Source: JALZHR01 sp036389695
GTDB taxonomy: Bacteria > Acidobacteriota > Blastocatellia > Pyrinomonadales > Pyrinomonadaceae
Direction of reading: 5' to 3'
DNA: 12,173 bases
Assembly: GCA_036389695.1 (NCBI GenBank)
Contig: DASVWG010000248.1
Location: 1 to 12,173, forward strand
Made by a program: the position numbers and the translations under genes. Below, in pieces: positions 1 to 7,633 of this stretch. Each line of letters opens with the position of its first letter. Position 1 is the stretch's first letter. Under the pieces are notes generated by a model, which was not told the DNA's origin, ran no database searches, and saw nothing but the letters and a program-made list of their open reading frames with translations.

Positions 1-3000
1 CGCGGGCACAGGCATCGTGTCGGTCGTCGTATCGGTGTTGCCCGGTTTGAATGTGCCGCTCGCCAGAAGTGACGCCGGCAATGTTTCAGTTGCCGCATCC
101 ATCAGCGTCAGGTTAATGTTTAATACATCATCACTGCCGCCCACATCGGACATGACCATAAACTTCTGCCCGCCCGGACCGACAAGGAGAATGTCGATGT
201 TGGAGGGCAAGGTGTGCGTCAAGCCTTGCAGACTAAGTCTTATAACTCTGTTGCCGGTCAGCCCCGAAACCGTAACATTCGACGGATATATAGATGACGC
301 GGCGTTGGGGGCAACCACCATCGACGAGTCGTTAGAGACTGTCACCGGAACGCCGCCGACGGGCACGCCGAGCCGGAATTCTCTGATTTGAGGCGTTTGC
401 GCGCCAGCGTCGCTGCTAATGGTAATCGTCACCTGATGGAGGCTGCCGCAAGTCGCGCCCGCCGGAACCGTATACGGAATCTGGCGCGTCACGGTTTGCC
501 CGTCCGTGATATTGCCGTAACCGGCGCTGCCGCCGCCCGTGACGGTGCCGACCACGTTATCGACCGTGATGCCGGTCGTGTTGGTCACGGCAACGTTTAA
601 CAGAATGTTTTCGCCCGGTTCGGGAAATCCGTTGTTATTGCCGGACGAATCGCTGACCGAAAACGGATTCGTCATCGCCACATTCGGGAAATCGAAGCGT
701 TCGATAACATCAAACGGAGTCAGAACGCTAGCCGAGTAGCCCATACCGCGGCGCCGGAAGCCTTCGCGCACATCAGCTGCGTCAGCCGCCGCTTCCGCCG
801 CATTCGGCAAAGCCGAAGCCGCCGCTATGATAGCGTCGCGCTCCTGAAGGAACGTCGGATTAAGCGGCGCGAGCTTCATACCGTCGGTGACGGCTTGCAG
901 AACCTTGCGATTACCGACCGCCCAGCCGAGACGCGTGACCATCAGCGCGCGCACTTCCCACAAGGCGCTCGACCAGATTTCGCCCGCGTAGTGAACCTGC
1001 GCGCAGTCGTTGGCGGGATCGCCGCCCGGACCGCGCGGGTAAGCGCTGTTCGGCGGCGGGTTTGAAGTCGGCGTGCCGATAAGCGTGTTGCAGTCATCGT
1101 TAAGGTAACGAAACGTCAGCGGGTTGTGCGGCTTGCCGTTCGGTCCGGTGAAAGCGATGACCGCTCTCGGGAAGCGACGGATGCCGTAGTAGTAGTTTCC
1201 GGTAAAGCCTGCGAAGAATTGATACGTGACATAACCGCCGGTCGCGTAAATGCCGTTAATCGGGTCGGTCGGCTCGGAAAGCATCGCATGCCCGTAAAAA
1301 TCAGACCAGCCTTCGCCCATCATTCCGCCCTGATTTCCGAGACCGGAGCTGTTGCCGTGCAGACGGTTTGACGTTCCGTGCGTCAATTCGTGGATGATGA
1401 TTTCGGCGTCGCCCGTGCCGTCATAATCCGGAAACGGACCGTTCCAGCGATACATCTGCATACGCCCGCGCGTGCCGTCGGCGACAGGCGCAAAGTTGGC
1501 GTTGTTAAAACCCAGCGAATCCTGACCTTCGGCTCTGATGCGGTCATTGTCCAAGCCGCCGCGACCGAAGTTATCGTGCTGGAAGTTGCGCGCCTGCTCG
1601 GTAAAGCCCAGGCGATACAATTCGTCGTGATACCAGTTCACGACGTAGAACATTTGGATAACCGCGCCGCGCTGGGCTTCAACCAAGTGCGGCGCGTCTC
1701 CGGGCGCGGGATTTCCCGGCGGCGGATTCCACAGCGAAGTGAAAGCGCGGTTCGGGTTTCCGGTCAACGGAGCATCAACGCCGTCAACGCCGTTGCGGTC
1801 GATACCGGCTTCGACCGCGTTGCCGTCGGTGATGTTCTGCCCATCGGTAATCCAGCCGTTGTTGTTAAAGGTGTACGGCGCTTCATTACCGATTCTGGTG
1901 ACGTTGGTTCTGGCGATAACCGACGCCTGCGTTCCCAGAGCCGGATTGATGATTCCCGGCGACATCGGTGCCGGGCTGTCGGCGACGTTGATAAACGCGT
2001 TCGGGTTGGCGTAAACGTTGTAGGTCACCGACTGCGTCTGGTCTTTGGTGAGATTTTTGCGCCACAGCAGCGTGCCCGTTTCGGCATCGACGATAATGTA
2101 ATAAGCATTCACCGGTTGCCAGATTAAAACTCTCCACGCCGGAACCGTGACGCCCGGCTCGGTCGGAAAATACATTTTCTCGGCAAGCGTCGCCGAATCG
2201 CCCGTCCCGAACGTCACTTTCAAGTCGTTTGACTGTGCATCATTGCGCGTCGTGTCGGCGGGCGTAAGTTCATGATTGATGTAGCCTGCGGCTTTCTTAA
2301 CGGCGTCGACCGGATTGTAAAAATCGGTCGAAAGGCTGTCGTAATCCAAGCCCGGCGCGAGGTTGTTGATAACGCGAATCATCTGACCGTTTTTGGTGAA
2401 ACCGGCTTTGACTTCGCCGCGAAAAACGGGAATGCCGTTGATTTCCTGGTCCAGCTCGACAAACGAAAGATTGCCGTCCGGATTGGTGTAATCGGCAAAA
2501 GTCTTCAGCGAATCAATCTGCTGATTGTCCATGCCGACCAATTCATTGTTTTGCTTGACGAAGTTGCGAAGAATGTCCGCGCGCTTCATATCCGAAGGCG
2601 GCGTCAGGAATTCGACTTTGTCTCGCCAGACGTCCGGCGTGATGACTTCGGGAATGCGAATGTCGTTGTTGTATTCGACTTTCGCGTGCGGGAGTCTCGC
2701 CTTCAGAGCCGCTTCGGCGCGCACAAATTTTTCCCGGTCGTTAGCGACGGCGACGGCGTCCTTTCCGGCTTGCCGGCGGAATTCGACGAGCGCCTGCGAC
2801 GCTTTATCGCTTTTGTCTTCGCGAATATCGTAAATCGGTTCTTCTTTGGCTTCGGTTCTATCGAAAAGCCCTTTGGGGTTGGTGTTTTGTGCGGCGCCCG
2901 CCGACGAGCGGAATTGATACGGCAGGATAAAGAACGCCGCCAACAATCCGAGAACAACAAGGGTCAGCAGAAGACCCTGACGGGCATCCAATGTAGAACT

Positions 3001-3009
3001 TTTTTGCAT
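1..3009 (-). CDS. Secreted M36 (fungalysin-type) zinc metallopeptidase, C-terminus cut by window edge
   Basis: The frame is open for 1003 codons from ATG 3009 to the left edge, so the C-terminus is missing. AGGAGG at 3017-3022 lies 7 nt upstream of the ATG. An N-terminal hydrophobic segment (about residues 12-31) should act as signal peptide or anchor. An FTP/PepSY-like inhibitory propeptide follows to about residue 315. The catalytic domain carries HELTH (540-544) and GEGWSDF with the third zinc ligand Glu566, the M36 signature. A beta-sandwich follows, and from about residue 893 a proprotein-convertase P-like domain (DILLVGPGG, MSDVGG) reaches the edge. The family consists of secreted endopeptidases with an autoinhibitory propeptide; the substrate here is unknown. 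It is a paralogue of the gene at 3266-7315, but with a different C-terminus. The export route and extracellular location are inferred. Confidence 0.92.
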   Translation of the reverse strand, partial: MQKSSTLDARQGLLLTLVVLGLLAAFFILPYQFRSSAGAAQNTNPKGLFDRTEAKEEPIYDIREDKSDKASQALVEFRRQAGKDAVAVANDREKFVRAEAALKARLPHAKVEYNNDIRIPEVITPDVWRDKVEFLTPPSDMKRADILRNFVKQNNELVGMDNQQIDSLKTFADYTNPDGNLSFVELDQEINGIPVFRGEVKAGFTKNGQMIRVINNLAPGLDYDSLSTDFYNPVDAVKKAAGYINHELTPADTTRNDAQSNDLKVTFGTGDSATLAEKMYFPTEPGVTVPAWRVLIWQPVNAYYIIVDAETGTLLWRKNLTKDQTQSVTYNVYANPNAFINVADSPAPMSPGIINPALGTQASVIARTNVTRIGNEAPYTFNNNGWITDGQNITDGNAVEAGIDRNGVDGVDAPLTGNPNRAFTSLWNPPPGNPAPGDAPHLVEAQRGAVIQMFYVVNWYHDELYRLGFTEQARNFQHDNFGRGGLDNDRIRAEGQDSLGFNNANFAPVADGTRGRMQMYRWNGPFPDYDGTGDAEIIIHELTHGTSNRLHGNSSGLGNQGGMMGEGWSDFYGHAMLSEPTDPINGIYATGGYVTYQFFAGFTGNYYYGIRRFPRAVIAFTGPNGKPHNPLTFRYLNDDCNTLIGTPTSNPPPNSAYPRGPGGDPANDCAQVHYAGEIWSSALWEVRALMVTRLGWAVGNRKVLQAVTDGMKLAPLNPTFLQERDAIIAAASALPNAAEAAADAADVREGFRRRGMGYSASVLTPFDVIERFDFPNVAMTNPFSVSDSSGNNNGFPEPGENILLNVAVTNTTGITVDNVVGTVTGGGSAGYGNITDGQTVTRQIPYTVPAGATCGSLHQVTITISSDAGAQTPQIREFRLGVPVGGVPVTVSNDSSMVVAPNAASSIYPSNVTVSGLTGNRVIRLSLQGLTHTLPSNIDILLVGPGGQKFMVMSDVGGSDDVLNINLTLMDAATETLPASLLASGTFKPGNTDTTTDTMPVPA

Positions 3010-3016
3010 TTATAAG

Positions 3017-3022
3017 CCTCCT
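3017..3022 (-). promoter_or_regulatory. Ribosome binding site of the 1-3009 metallopeptidase gene
   Basis: AGGAGG on the minus strand, 7 nt before the ATG at 3009. This fixes the start and matches the arrangement in the paralogue. Confidence 0.85.
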
Positions 3023-3060
3023 AAAGCTAATAACCGGAATTTCACACTCCCCGATTCGAG

Positions 3061-3100
3061 TAGTTTTAATTTATTACCTTAAAAATATAAGAACTGAATT
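3061..3100 (-). promoter_or_regulatory. Conserved promoter-region element upstream of the 1-3009 metallopeptidase gene
   Basis: This stretch is nearly the same as 7363-7402 upstream of the paralogue, while the surrounding intergenic DNA is not similar. Read on the minus strand it holds TTCAGT (3098-3093), a 16-nt spacer and TAATAA (3076-3071), a plausible -35/-10 pair about 61 nt before the start codon. The spacer contains a small inverted repeat, CTTA...TAAG. It could be a sigma-70-type promoter, an operator, or both. Conservation is seen; function is inferred. Confidence 0.5.
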
Positions 3101-3203
3101 AAGGGGCTTATGGACAATGAAAATTTGACGCGGACTTAGTTTTCCAGCAGCGTTTTTCGATTTATTACGAAAAATCAATTTGAAAAATCCGTTACTCGTT
3201 AAG

Positions 3204-3257
3204 AATAACAGAAAGAAGCGACTGAAAACACATATTCGGGCGCTTCTTTCCGTTATT
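3204..3257 (-). terminator. Hairpin after the 3266-7315 gene, probable transcription terminator
   Basis: Two 17-nt arms, 3204-3220 and 3241-3257, pair with one mismatch around a 20-nt loop. The hairpin begins 8 nt after the stop codon ending at 3266. Read on the minus strand, the 3' arm and following bases are T-rich (CTTTCTGTTATTCTT), but there is no pure T run and the stem is only moderately GC-rich. Position makes a terminator likely; an mRNA-stabilising hairpin is the alternative. Readthrough into the 1-3009 gene cannot be excluded. Confidence 0.55.
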
Positions 3258-3265
3258 GCCTGATT

Positions 3266-6200
3266 TTACGGAAGGTAATATTTCGGAACCGCTCTGTCCG
3301 AAGCTATGCCGAATGCCGCGCCCGCAAATCCAGCCGTCGAACGATTCAGATACCACGTTCCGTTTCTGAAAACAGCTTGGTCATCTTTCCCGTCGCCGTC
3401 GTAATCGCCCGGCACCGGAACATCTCCGTTTGCGCCGAACTGCGTGACAACTAAACCGCCGCCGTTCGAATTCAGGCGATACCACGTTCCATCCGACGGA
3501 CGGAAAACGCAGATGTCTTCTTTGTTATCACCGTCGTAATCGGCAGGCGCAACCAAATCACTCGACAATCCGAAGGAAACTCCCGAAAACACTCCGTTTG
3601 ATGAATTCACACGATACCAGGTGCCGTCCGCCGGACGGAAAACAGCCAAATCATCTTTGCCGTCGCCGTCGTAATCACCGCCGACCGGTCGGTCGCCATT
3701 CGCGCCAAACTGCGTCGCCACAAGCGAGCCGTTCAGAGAATTGAGGCGATACCAAGTGCCGTCCGTCGGACGCCACACCACCAAATCATCTTTCGTGTCG
3801 CCGTCAAAATCTCCGGCTTGCGGAACGTCACCGTTGGCACCGAACTGTACGCCGACAAATGTGCCGTTTGACGAATTCAACCGATACCACGTTCCCGAAG
3901 AAGGACGCCAGACCGCAATGTCGGCTTTGCCGTCGCCGTCGTAATCGCCCGGCGTTAAGACGTCCGAAGCGACGCCAAATTGAACGGCGGTAAATCCGGC
4001 TTGGCTTCTTTGCAGATACCAGACCGTATCGGACGGGCGGAAAACGGACAAATCGGTTTTGCCGTCGCCGTCAAAATCCGCTCGCGATTTAACCGTCGCC
4101 GACAGCGGCGCGCAGTTATATGAGCCGGCGATTTGAATTCCGTCGATATTCCAGCCCGGATTCGGACCGAATCCGGTCGTATTGTTGTCCGCGCCGAAAC
4201 GGAAGCGAAGCCGTATGTTTTGTCCGGCTGCCGTGGCGGGAAGCACAACTTTGGTATTCGTGTAGCCATCGGTGAAGCCGGACCACGCGGGGCGATTCGA
4301 CAGCGGATTGTTCGTGCCGATGCCGAGAAATTGGTTGTAGCCGCCTTCGAGGAAAAAGCCGCCCGCCGTCAGAATATCCTGAAACGCGCCGCCCGCGATG
4401 CTGATTTCCAAAACGCCGCCGTCCCAGCCCGTTTCCGTATCGTATCGGTTGCGGAAGGAAACGGTCGCGCCCGGAGCCGTAATCGGAATCGAAGGCGAAG
4501 TCAAATCCGTGCCGCCGCCGACGGTTGTCGGGTCAGCCGCGTATGCTGAATTCGGAGCGCTGTCGGAATTCGCGGTCGTCGTCACAAACGCAACTCCGCC
4601 CTGAATCGCGCTCGCCGTCCAGCCCGCCGGAAACGCGGGCGCGGGCGCGCCGTCAAAGTTTTCCGTATACGTCACGTTCGGATTGCCGATAAGCAGCGGG
4701 CGCGTATAGCTTATCGCGCCGAGACTGCTGTTGACGTTAAACGTTAAAAATATCGCGCTGCCGCAAGCCGTATTTGCCGGAACGGTGTAGCTGACCGGCT
4801 GGCTGGCGCTGACGGCGTGAGCAAGCGTGCCGTAGTTTGCCGAGCCGCCGCCGACAAGCTGCAGCGTCACGTTATTGGCGGCGATGCCGGTGATATTCCA
4901 GAGCGGAACGTTAATCGCTAAAGTTTCGCCCGGGTCGGCAAATCCGTTGTTGTTTCCAGCCGCGTCGGAAAAGCTGAAAGTCGGCGTTTGCAGCAGATTA
5001 GGCAAGTCAAACGATTCGGTCACGCGGGTATCGCCCGTGCCGTTGCCGGGATTCTGGATGCTGGCGCTGAAGCCGATTCCGCGGATGGCGAAACCAGCCC
5101 AAATGTCCGCCGCGTCCTCTGCCGTCCCGCTTGCCACAGCCGCCGCCACAATCGCGTCGCGCTCGGTTATAAACGTCGGACCGAGCGGAGCCAGTTTCAT
5201 CCCGTCGGTGACGAGCTGCAAAATTTTACGGTTGCCCGCCGCCCAGCCGAGACGCGCTATGAATTTGGCGCGAATTTCCCAGAGGGCGCTCGACCAGATT
5301 TCGCCCGCGTTGTGCACCTGGTCAGCCGAAGCGCCGTTCAAAGAAGGCGCGAACGCGCCGTTGTTAATGTTAATCGTCGCGGCGTCAAGGTCGGCGAAAG
5401 TCAGAGGATTGTGCGGACGATTATTCGGACCGCCCGTGAAAGCCATCACGGCTTTCGGAAAACGGCGGATGCCGTAGTAATAATTGTTCGTGCCGACGTT
5501 GCTGTACTGATATGTGTCGTAAGCGCCGGTCGTGTAGATGCCGTTAATCGGGTCGCTCGGCTCGGAGAGCAGCGAGTGAGCGTAGAAATCCGACCAGCCT
5601 TCGCCCATTCCGCGCGACATATTCGTCGTCAAGCCGCTCGCATTCCCGTGCAGGCGGTTCGACGTGCCGTGCGTCACTTCGTGAATGACCACCTCGGCAT
5701 CGAGATTACCGTCTATATCCGGGTTCGGACCGCTCCAGAGATACATCTGCATACGTCCGCGCGTGCCGTCATCGGCGGTTGCAAAGTTGGCGTTGTTAAA
5801 GCCGGACGAGTCCTGACCTTCGCCCCGGATGCGGTCGTTTTCCAGACCGCCGCGACCGAAATTGCTGTGCTGGAAGTTGCGCGCCTGTTCGGTAAAGCCC
5901 AGCCGGTACATTTCGTCGTGATACCAGTTCATAATATAGAACATCTGCGTCACGGTTCCCTGCTGGAATGCGGTTCCCGGATAAGTCTGCGAAGCGGGGA
6001 CTGGCACTTCGCCCGTATTCGTATTCGGGTTAAACGGCGTGTATGTATATGTAAAGCTGCGGCTGGCGTTGACGGCTTCGCTGTTTAAATCGACGCCGTC
6101 GACGGCGTCGCGGTCGAGACCGGCTTGCACCGCGTTGCCGTCCGTGCGCGTGCCGCCGTCGGTAATCCAGCCGTTGTTGTTAAAGGTATACGGCGCTTCG

Positions 6201-7315
6201 TTTCCGATTCTGGTGATGCTGGCGCGGGAAATCGGCGCGCCCTGCGTGCCGCCGGGCGAAAGCGGTCCGGGCGTCATCGGAAACGGGTTGTCGGCGACGT
6301 TAATCATCGCGTTCGGATTGGCGTAGACGCCGTAGGTCGCCGCCTGCGTCTGGTCTTCGGTCAGGTTTTTGCGCCACAAAAGCGTGCCCGTTTCGGCATC
6401 GACGATGATGTAATAAGCATTCACCGGTTGCCAGATTAAAACTCTCCACGACGGAACGGCGACGCCCGGCTCGGTCGGAAAATACATCTTCTCGGCAAGC
6501 GTCGCCGAATCGCCCGTCCCGAACGTTACTTTCAGATTGTTTGAGGCTGCTTCATTGCGGGCTAAATCCAGAGAATTCGCATCGAGATTGATGTAACCGG
6601 CGGCTTTTTTGACGGCGTCCAGCGGGTCGCGAAAATCGTTTGAAAGATTGTTGTAATCCAAGCCCGGCGCGAGATTGTTGATAACGCGAACAATTTCGCC
6701 CTGACGGGTGAAACCGGCTTTGATTTCGCCGCGAAAAACGGGAACGTCGTTGATAAACTGCTCCAGATGGGCAAACGACAGATTGCCGTCCGGATTCGTG
6801 TAATCAGCCGTCACCTTCAGGCTGTTAAGCTGCACGTCCGTCGCGCCGATTAAAGAATTATTTTCTTTGGCAAAGCCGCGTAAGATTTCCGAACGCTTCG
6901 CCGTCGAAGCGCCGGTCAGAAATCGGCTTCCCTGTCTGACGTCGGGCGCGACGACTTCCGGCGTGCGAATGTCCGAGTTATATTCGATTTTCAAAGTCGG
7001 CACGCGCTGGCGCAAACTCTGCTCGCCTTTCACAAAATCGGCTCTGAGGTCGGCAACTTCCGCCGCGCCTTTGTTGGCTGCCTGGCGGAAACCGGCGATT
7101 TTTTCAAACGCCGTTTTGTCGGCGCGGATGTCGTAATTTTCCAAACCGTCGGCGTGGCTGACGGTTTTTTCGATTAATCCCGGTCGGGAATTTTTCTTCG
7201 CGCCGGCTTCCGAGCGAAATTGATACGGCAGTGTCATCAATGCGGCGATTAATCCTAAAACAAACAGACTAAGCAAGAGACCGCGCCGGTTTTTCGCTGT
7301 GGAACTTTTCTGCAT
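3266..7315 (-). CDS. Secreted M36 (fungalysin-type) zinc metallopeptidase with FG-GAP/VCBS-type repeats
   Basis: Complete at 1349 residues; the ATG at 7315 is preceded by AGGAGG with a 6-nt gap. Hydrophobic export segment at about 11-31. FTP/PepSY-like propeptide to about 318. The M36 catalytic domain runs from about 320 to 750, with HEVTH (545-549) as zinc site and catalytic Glu, and Glu572 in GEGWSDF as third ligand. A beta-sandwich lies at about 775-875 and a jelly-roll (MAM- or immune-inhibitor-A-like) domain at about 885-1062. Six DxDGDGxxD-type calcium-binding repeats occupy 1079-1349. Catalytic residues are intact, so an active secreted endopeptidase is expected; the C-terminal domains probably bind surface or polymer ligands. 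It is about 700 residues longer than typical fungal fungalysins because of these additions. Its closest relative here is the gene at 1-3009. Confidence 0.93.
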   Translation of the reverse strand: MQKSSTAKNRRGLLLSLFVLGLIAALMTLPYQFRSEAGAKKNSRPGLIEKTVSHADGLENYDIRADKTAFEKIAGFRQAANKGAAEVADLRADFVKGEQSLRQRVPTLKIEYNSDIRTPEVVAPDVRQGSRFLTGASTAKRSEILRGFAKENNSLIGATDVQLNSLKVTADYTNPDGNLSFAHLEQFINDVPVFRGEIKAGFTRQGEIVRVINNLAPGLDYNNLSNDFRDPLDAVKKAAGYINLDANSLDLARNEAASNNLKVTFGTGDSATLAEKMYFPTEPGVAVPSWRVLIWQPVNAYYIIVDAETGTLLWRKNLTEDQTQAATYGVYANPNAMINVADNPFPMTPGPLSPGGTQGAPISRASITRIGNEAPYTFNNNGWITDGGTRTDGNAVQAGLDRDAVDGVDLNSEAVNASRSFTYTYTPFNPNTNTGEVPVPASQTYPGTAFQQGTVTQMFYIMNWYHDEMYRLGFTEQARNFQHSNFGRGGLENDRIRGEGQDSSGFNNANFATADDGTRGRMQMYLWSGPNPDIDGNLDAEVVIHEVTHGTSNRLHGNASGLTTNMSRGMGEGWSDFYAHSLLSEPSDPINGIYTTGAYDTYQYSNVGTNNYYYGIRRFPKAVMAFTGGPNNRPHNPLTFADLDAATININNGAFAPSLNGASADQVHNAGEIWSSALWEIRAKFIARLGWAAGNRKILQLVTDGMKLAPLGPTFITERDAIVAAAVASGTAEDAADIWAGFAIRGIGFSASIQNPGNGTGDTRVTESFDLPNLLQTPTFSFSDAAGNNNGFADPGETLAINVPLWNITGIAANNVTLQLVGGGSANYGTLAHAVSASQPVSYTVPANTACGSAIFLTFNVNSSLGAISYTRPLLIGNPNVTYTENFDGAPAPAFPAGWTASAIQGGVAFVTTTANSDSAPNSAYAADPTTVGGGTDLTSPSIPITAPGATVSFRNRYDTETGWDGGVLEISIAGGAFQDILTAGGFFLEGGYNQFLGIGTNNPLSNRPAWSGFTDGYTNTKVVLPATAAGQNIRLRFRFGADNNTTGFGPNPGWNIDGIQIAGSYNCAPLSATVKSRADFDGDGKTDLSVFRPSDTVWYLQRSQAGFTAVQFGVASDVLTPGDYDGDGKADIAVWRPSSGTWYRLNSSNGTFVGVQFGANGDVPQAGDFDGDTKDDLVVWRPTDGTWYRLNSLNGSLVATQFGANGDRPVGGDYDGDGKDDLAVFRPADGTWYRVNSSNGVFSGVSFGLSSDLVAPADYDGDNKEDICVFRPSDGTWYRLNSNGGGLVVTQFGANGDVPVPGDYDGDGKDDQAVFRNGTWYLNRSTAGFAGAAFGIASDRAVPKYYLP
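3269..4081 (-). repeat. Six tandem 45-residue FG-GAP/VCBS-type repeats in the metallopeptidase C-terminus
   Basis: The acidic motifs (for example GDYDGDGKDD) begin at residues 1079, 1123, 1168, 1213, 1258 and 1303, that is at nt 4081, 3949, 3814, 3679, 3544 and 3409 on the minus strand. Spacing is 44, 45, 45, 45 and 45 residues, a 135-bp period. Each unit continues with a pattern close to (V/I)xRPxxGTWYRLNS, then FGANGD. The last unit is shortened in the middle (RNGTWYLN) and closes the array. Related repeats form calcium-binding beta-propeller blades; that fold is inferred here. Confidence 0.9.
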
Positions 7316-7321
7316 TTAAGC

Positions 7322-7327
7322 CCTCCT
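7322..7327 (-). promoter_or_regulatory. Ribosome binding site of the 3266-7315 metallopeptidase gene
   Basis: AGGAGG on the minus strand, 6 nt before the ATG at 7315. It supports this start. Confidence 0.85.
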
Positions 7328-7362
7328 CAAGAGTCATCACGGGAATTTTTTTACCAGTTTTG

Positions 7363-7402
7363 TAGTTTATGATTTATTACCTTAAAAATAAGGACAGAAT
7401 TT
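7363..7402 (-). promoter_or_regulatory. Conserved promoter-region element upstream of the 3266-7315 metallopeptidase gene
   Basis: Counterpart of 3061-3100. On the minus strand it reads TTCTGT (7399-7394), then the perfect inverted repeat CCTTA-TTTT-TAAGG (7393-7380), then TAATAA (7379-7374), about 58 nt before the start codon. The inverted repeat fills the whole 14-nt spacer between the possible -35 and -10, where a regulator could block or align the promoter. A 14-nt spacer is short for a standard sigma-70 promoter, so the hexamer assignment is tentative. Confidence 0.5.
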
Positions 7403-7633
7403 GTATAACTAAAAAGCATCGAAAAACCTCTTCGACACGGAGCACGTTTATGATTACAATTTGCTATGATTGGCAGCTAAGTATTCTCCCGGTTTACAGG
7501 GAGCGCGGCAGAGTACCTTACGTAGCTTTATATTAAGAACATTGGTGATTGCAAACTTAATCTATACAAAAAAGAGAAAGCGGAGTCAATCCGTAAGCGG
7601 TAAAAGCATCGAATTTCAGGGAAAATAATTTAA
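7403..7633. other. Rest of the divergent intergenic region before dinG
   Basis: With the element above, this is the 318-bp gap between two divergent genes. It contains a short hairpin, CTCCC 7486-7490 with GGGAG 7499-7503, without a T run. A 12-bp direct repeat AAAAGCATCGAA occurs at 7412-7423 and 7602-7613. I see no ORF, tRNA or recognisable riboswitch in it. Confidence 0.5.
7542..7568 (+). promoter_or_regulatory. Possible promoter for dinG and downstream genes
   Basis: TTGGTG (7542-7547), a 15-nt spacer and TATACA (7563-7568) lie about 65 nt before the dinG start. The spacer is shorter than the usual 17 nt and no second copy is available for comparison. This is a weak call based on hexamer resemblance and position. 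Confidence 0.3.

Noticed and set aside
1378..3015. Plus-strand open frames of about 250 codons (1378-2127, 2272-3015)
   Set aside because: Both are shadows of the minus-strand metallopeptidase gene, whose motifs and reading frame are continuous. Similar antisense frames recur at matching places in the paralogue.
3153..3174. TTTTTCG...CGAAAAA hairpin between the metallopeptidase genes
   Set aside because: The stem is only 7 bp and AT-rich, and in the AT-rich gap it may be chance. The 3204-3257 hairpin is better placed as a terminator.
3269..4081. CRISPR-like or satellite repeat array
   Set aside because: The 135-bp period is in frame and encodes calcium-motif protein repeats; there are no short direct repeats with unique spacers.
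4988..6088. Long plus-strand open frame (366 codons) antisense to the metallopeptidase gene
   Set aside because: It lies fully inside the catalytic region of a clear minus-strand gene. Its Arg/Val/Ala-rich translation is what a complementary frame of such a gene gives, with no recognisable domain.
7486..7503. CTCCC/GGGAG hairpin as a terminator or RNA gene
   Set aside because: The stem is 5 bp, with no T run after it and no tRNA-like or riboswitch-like context.
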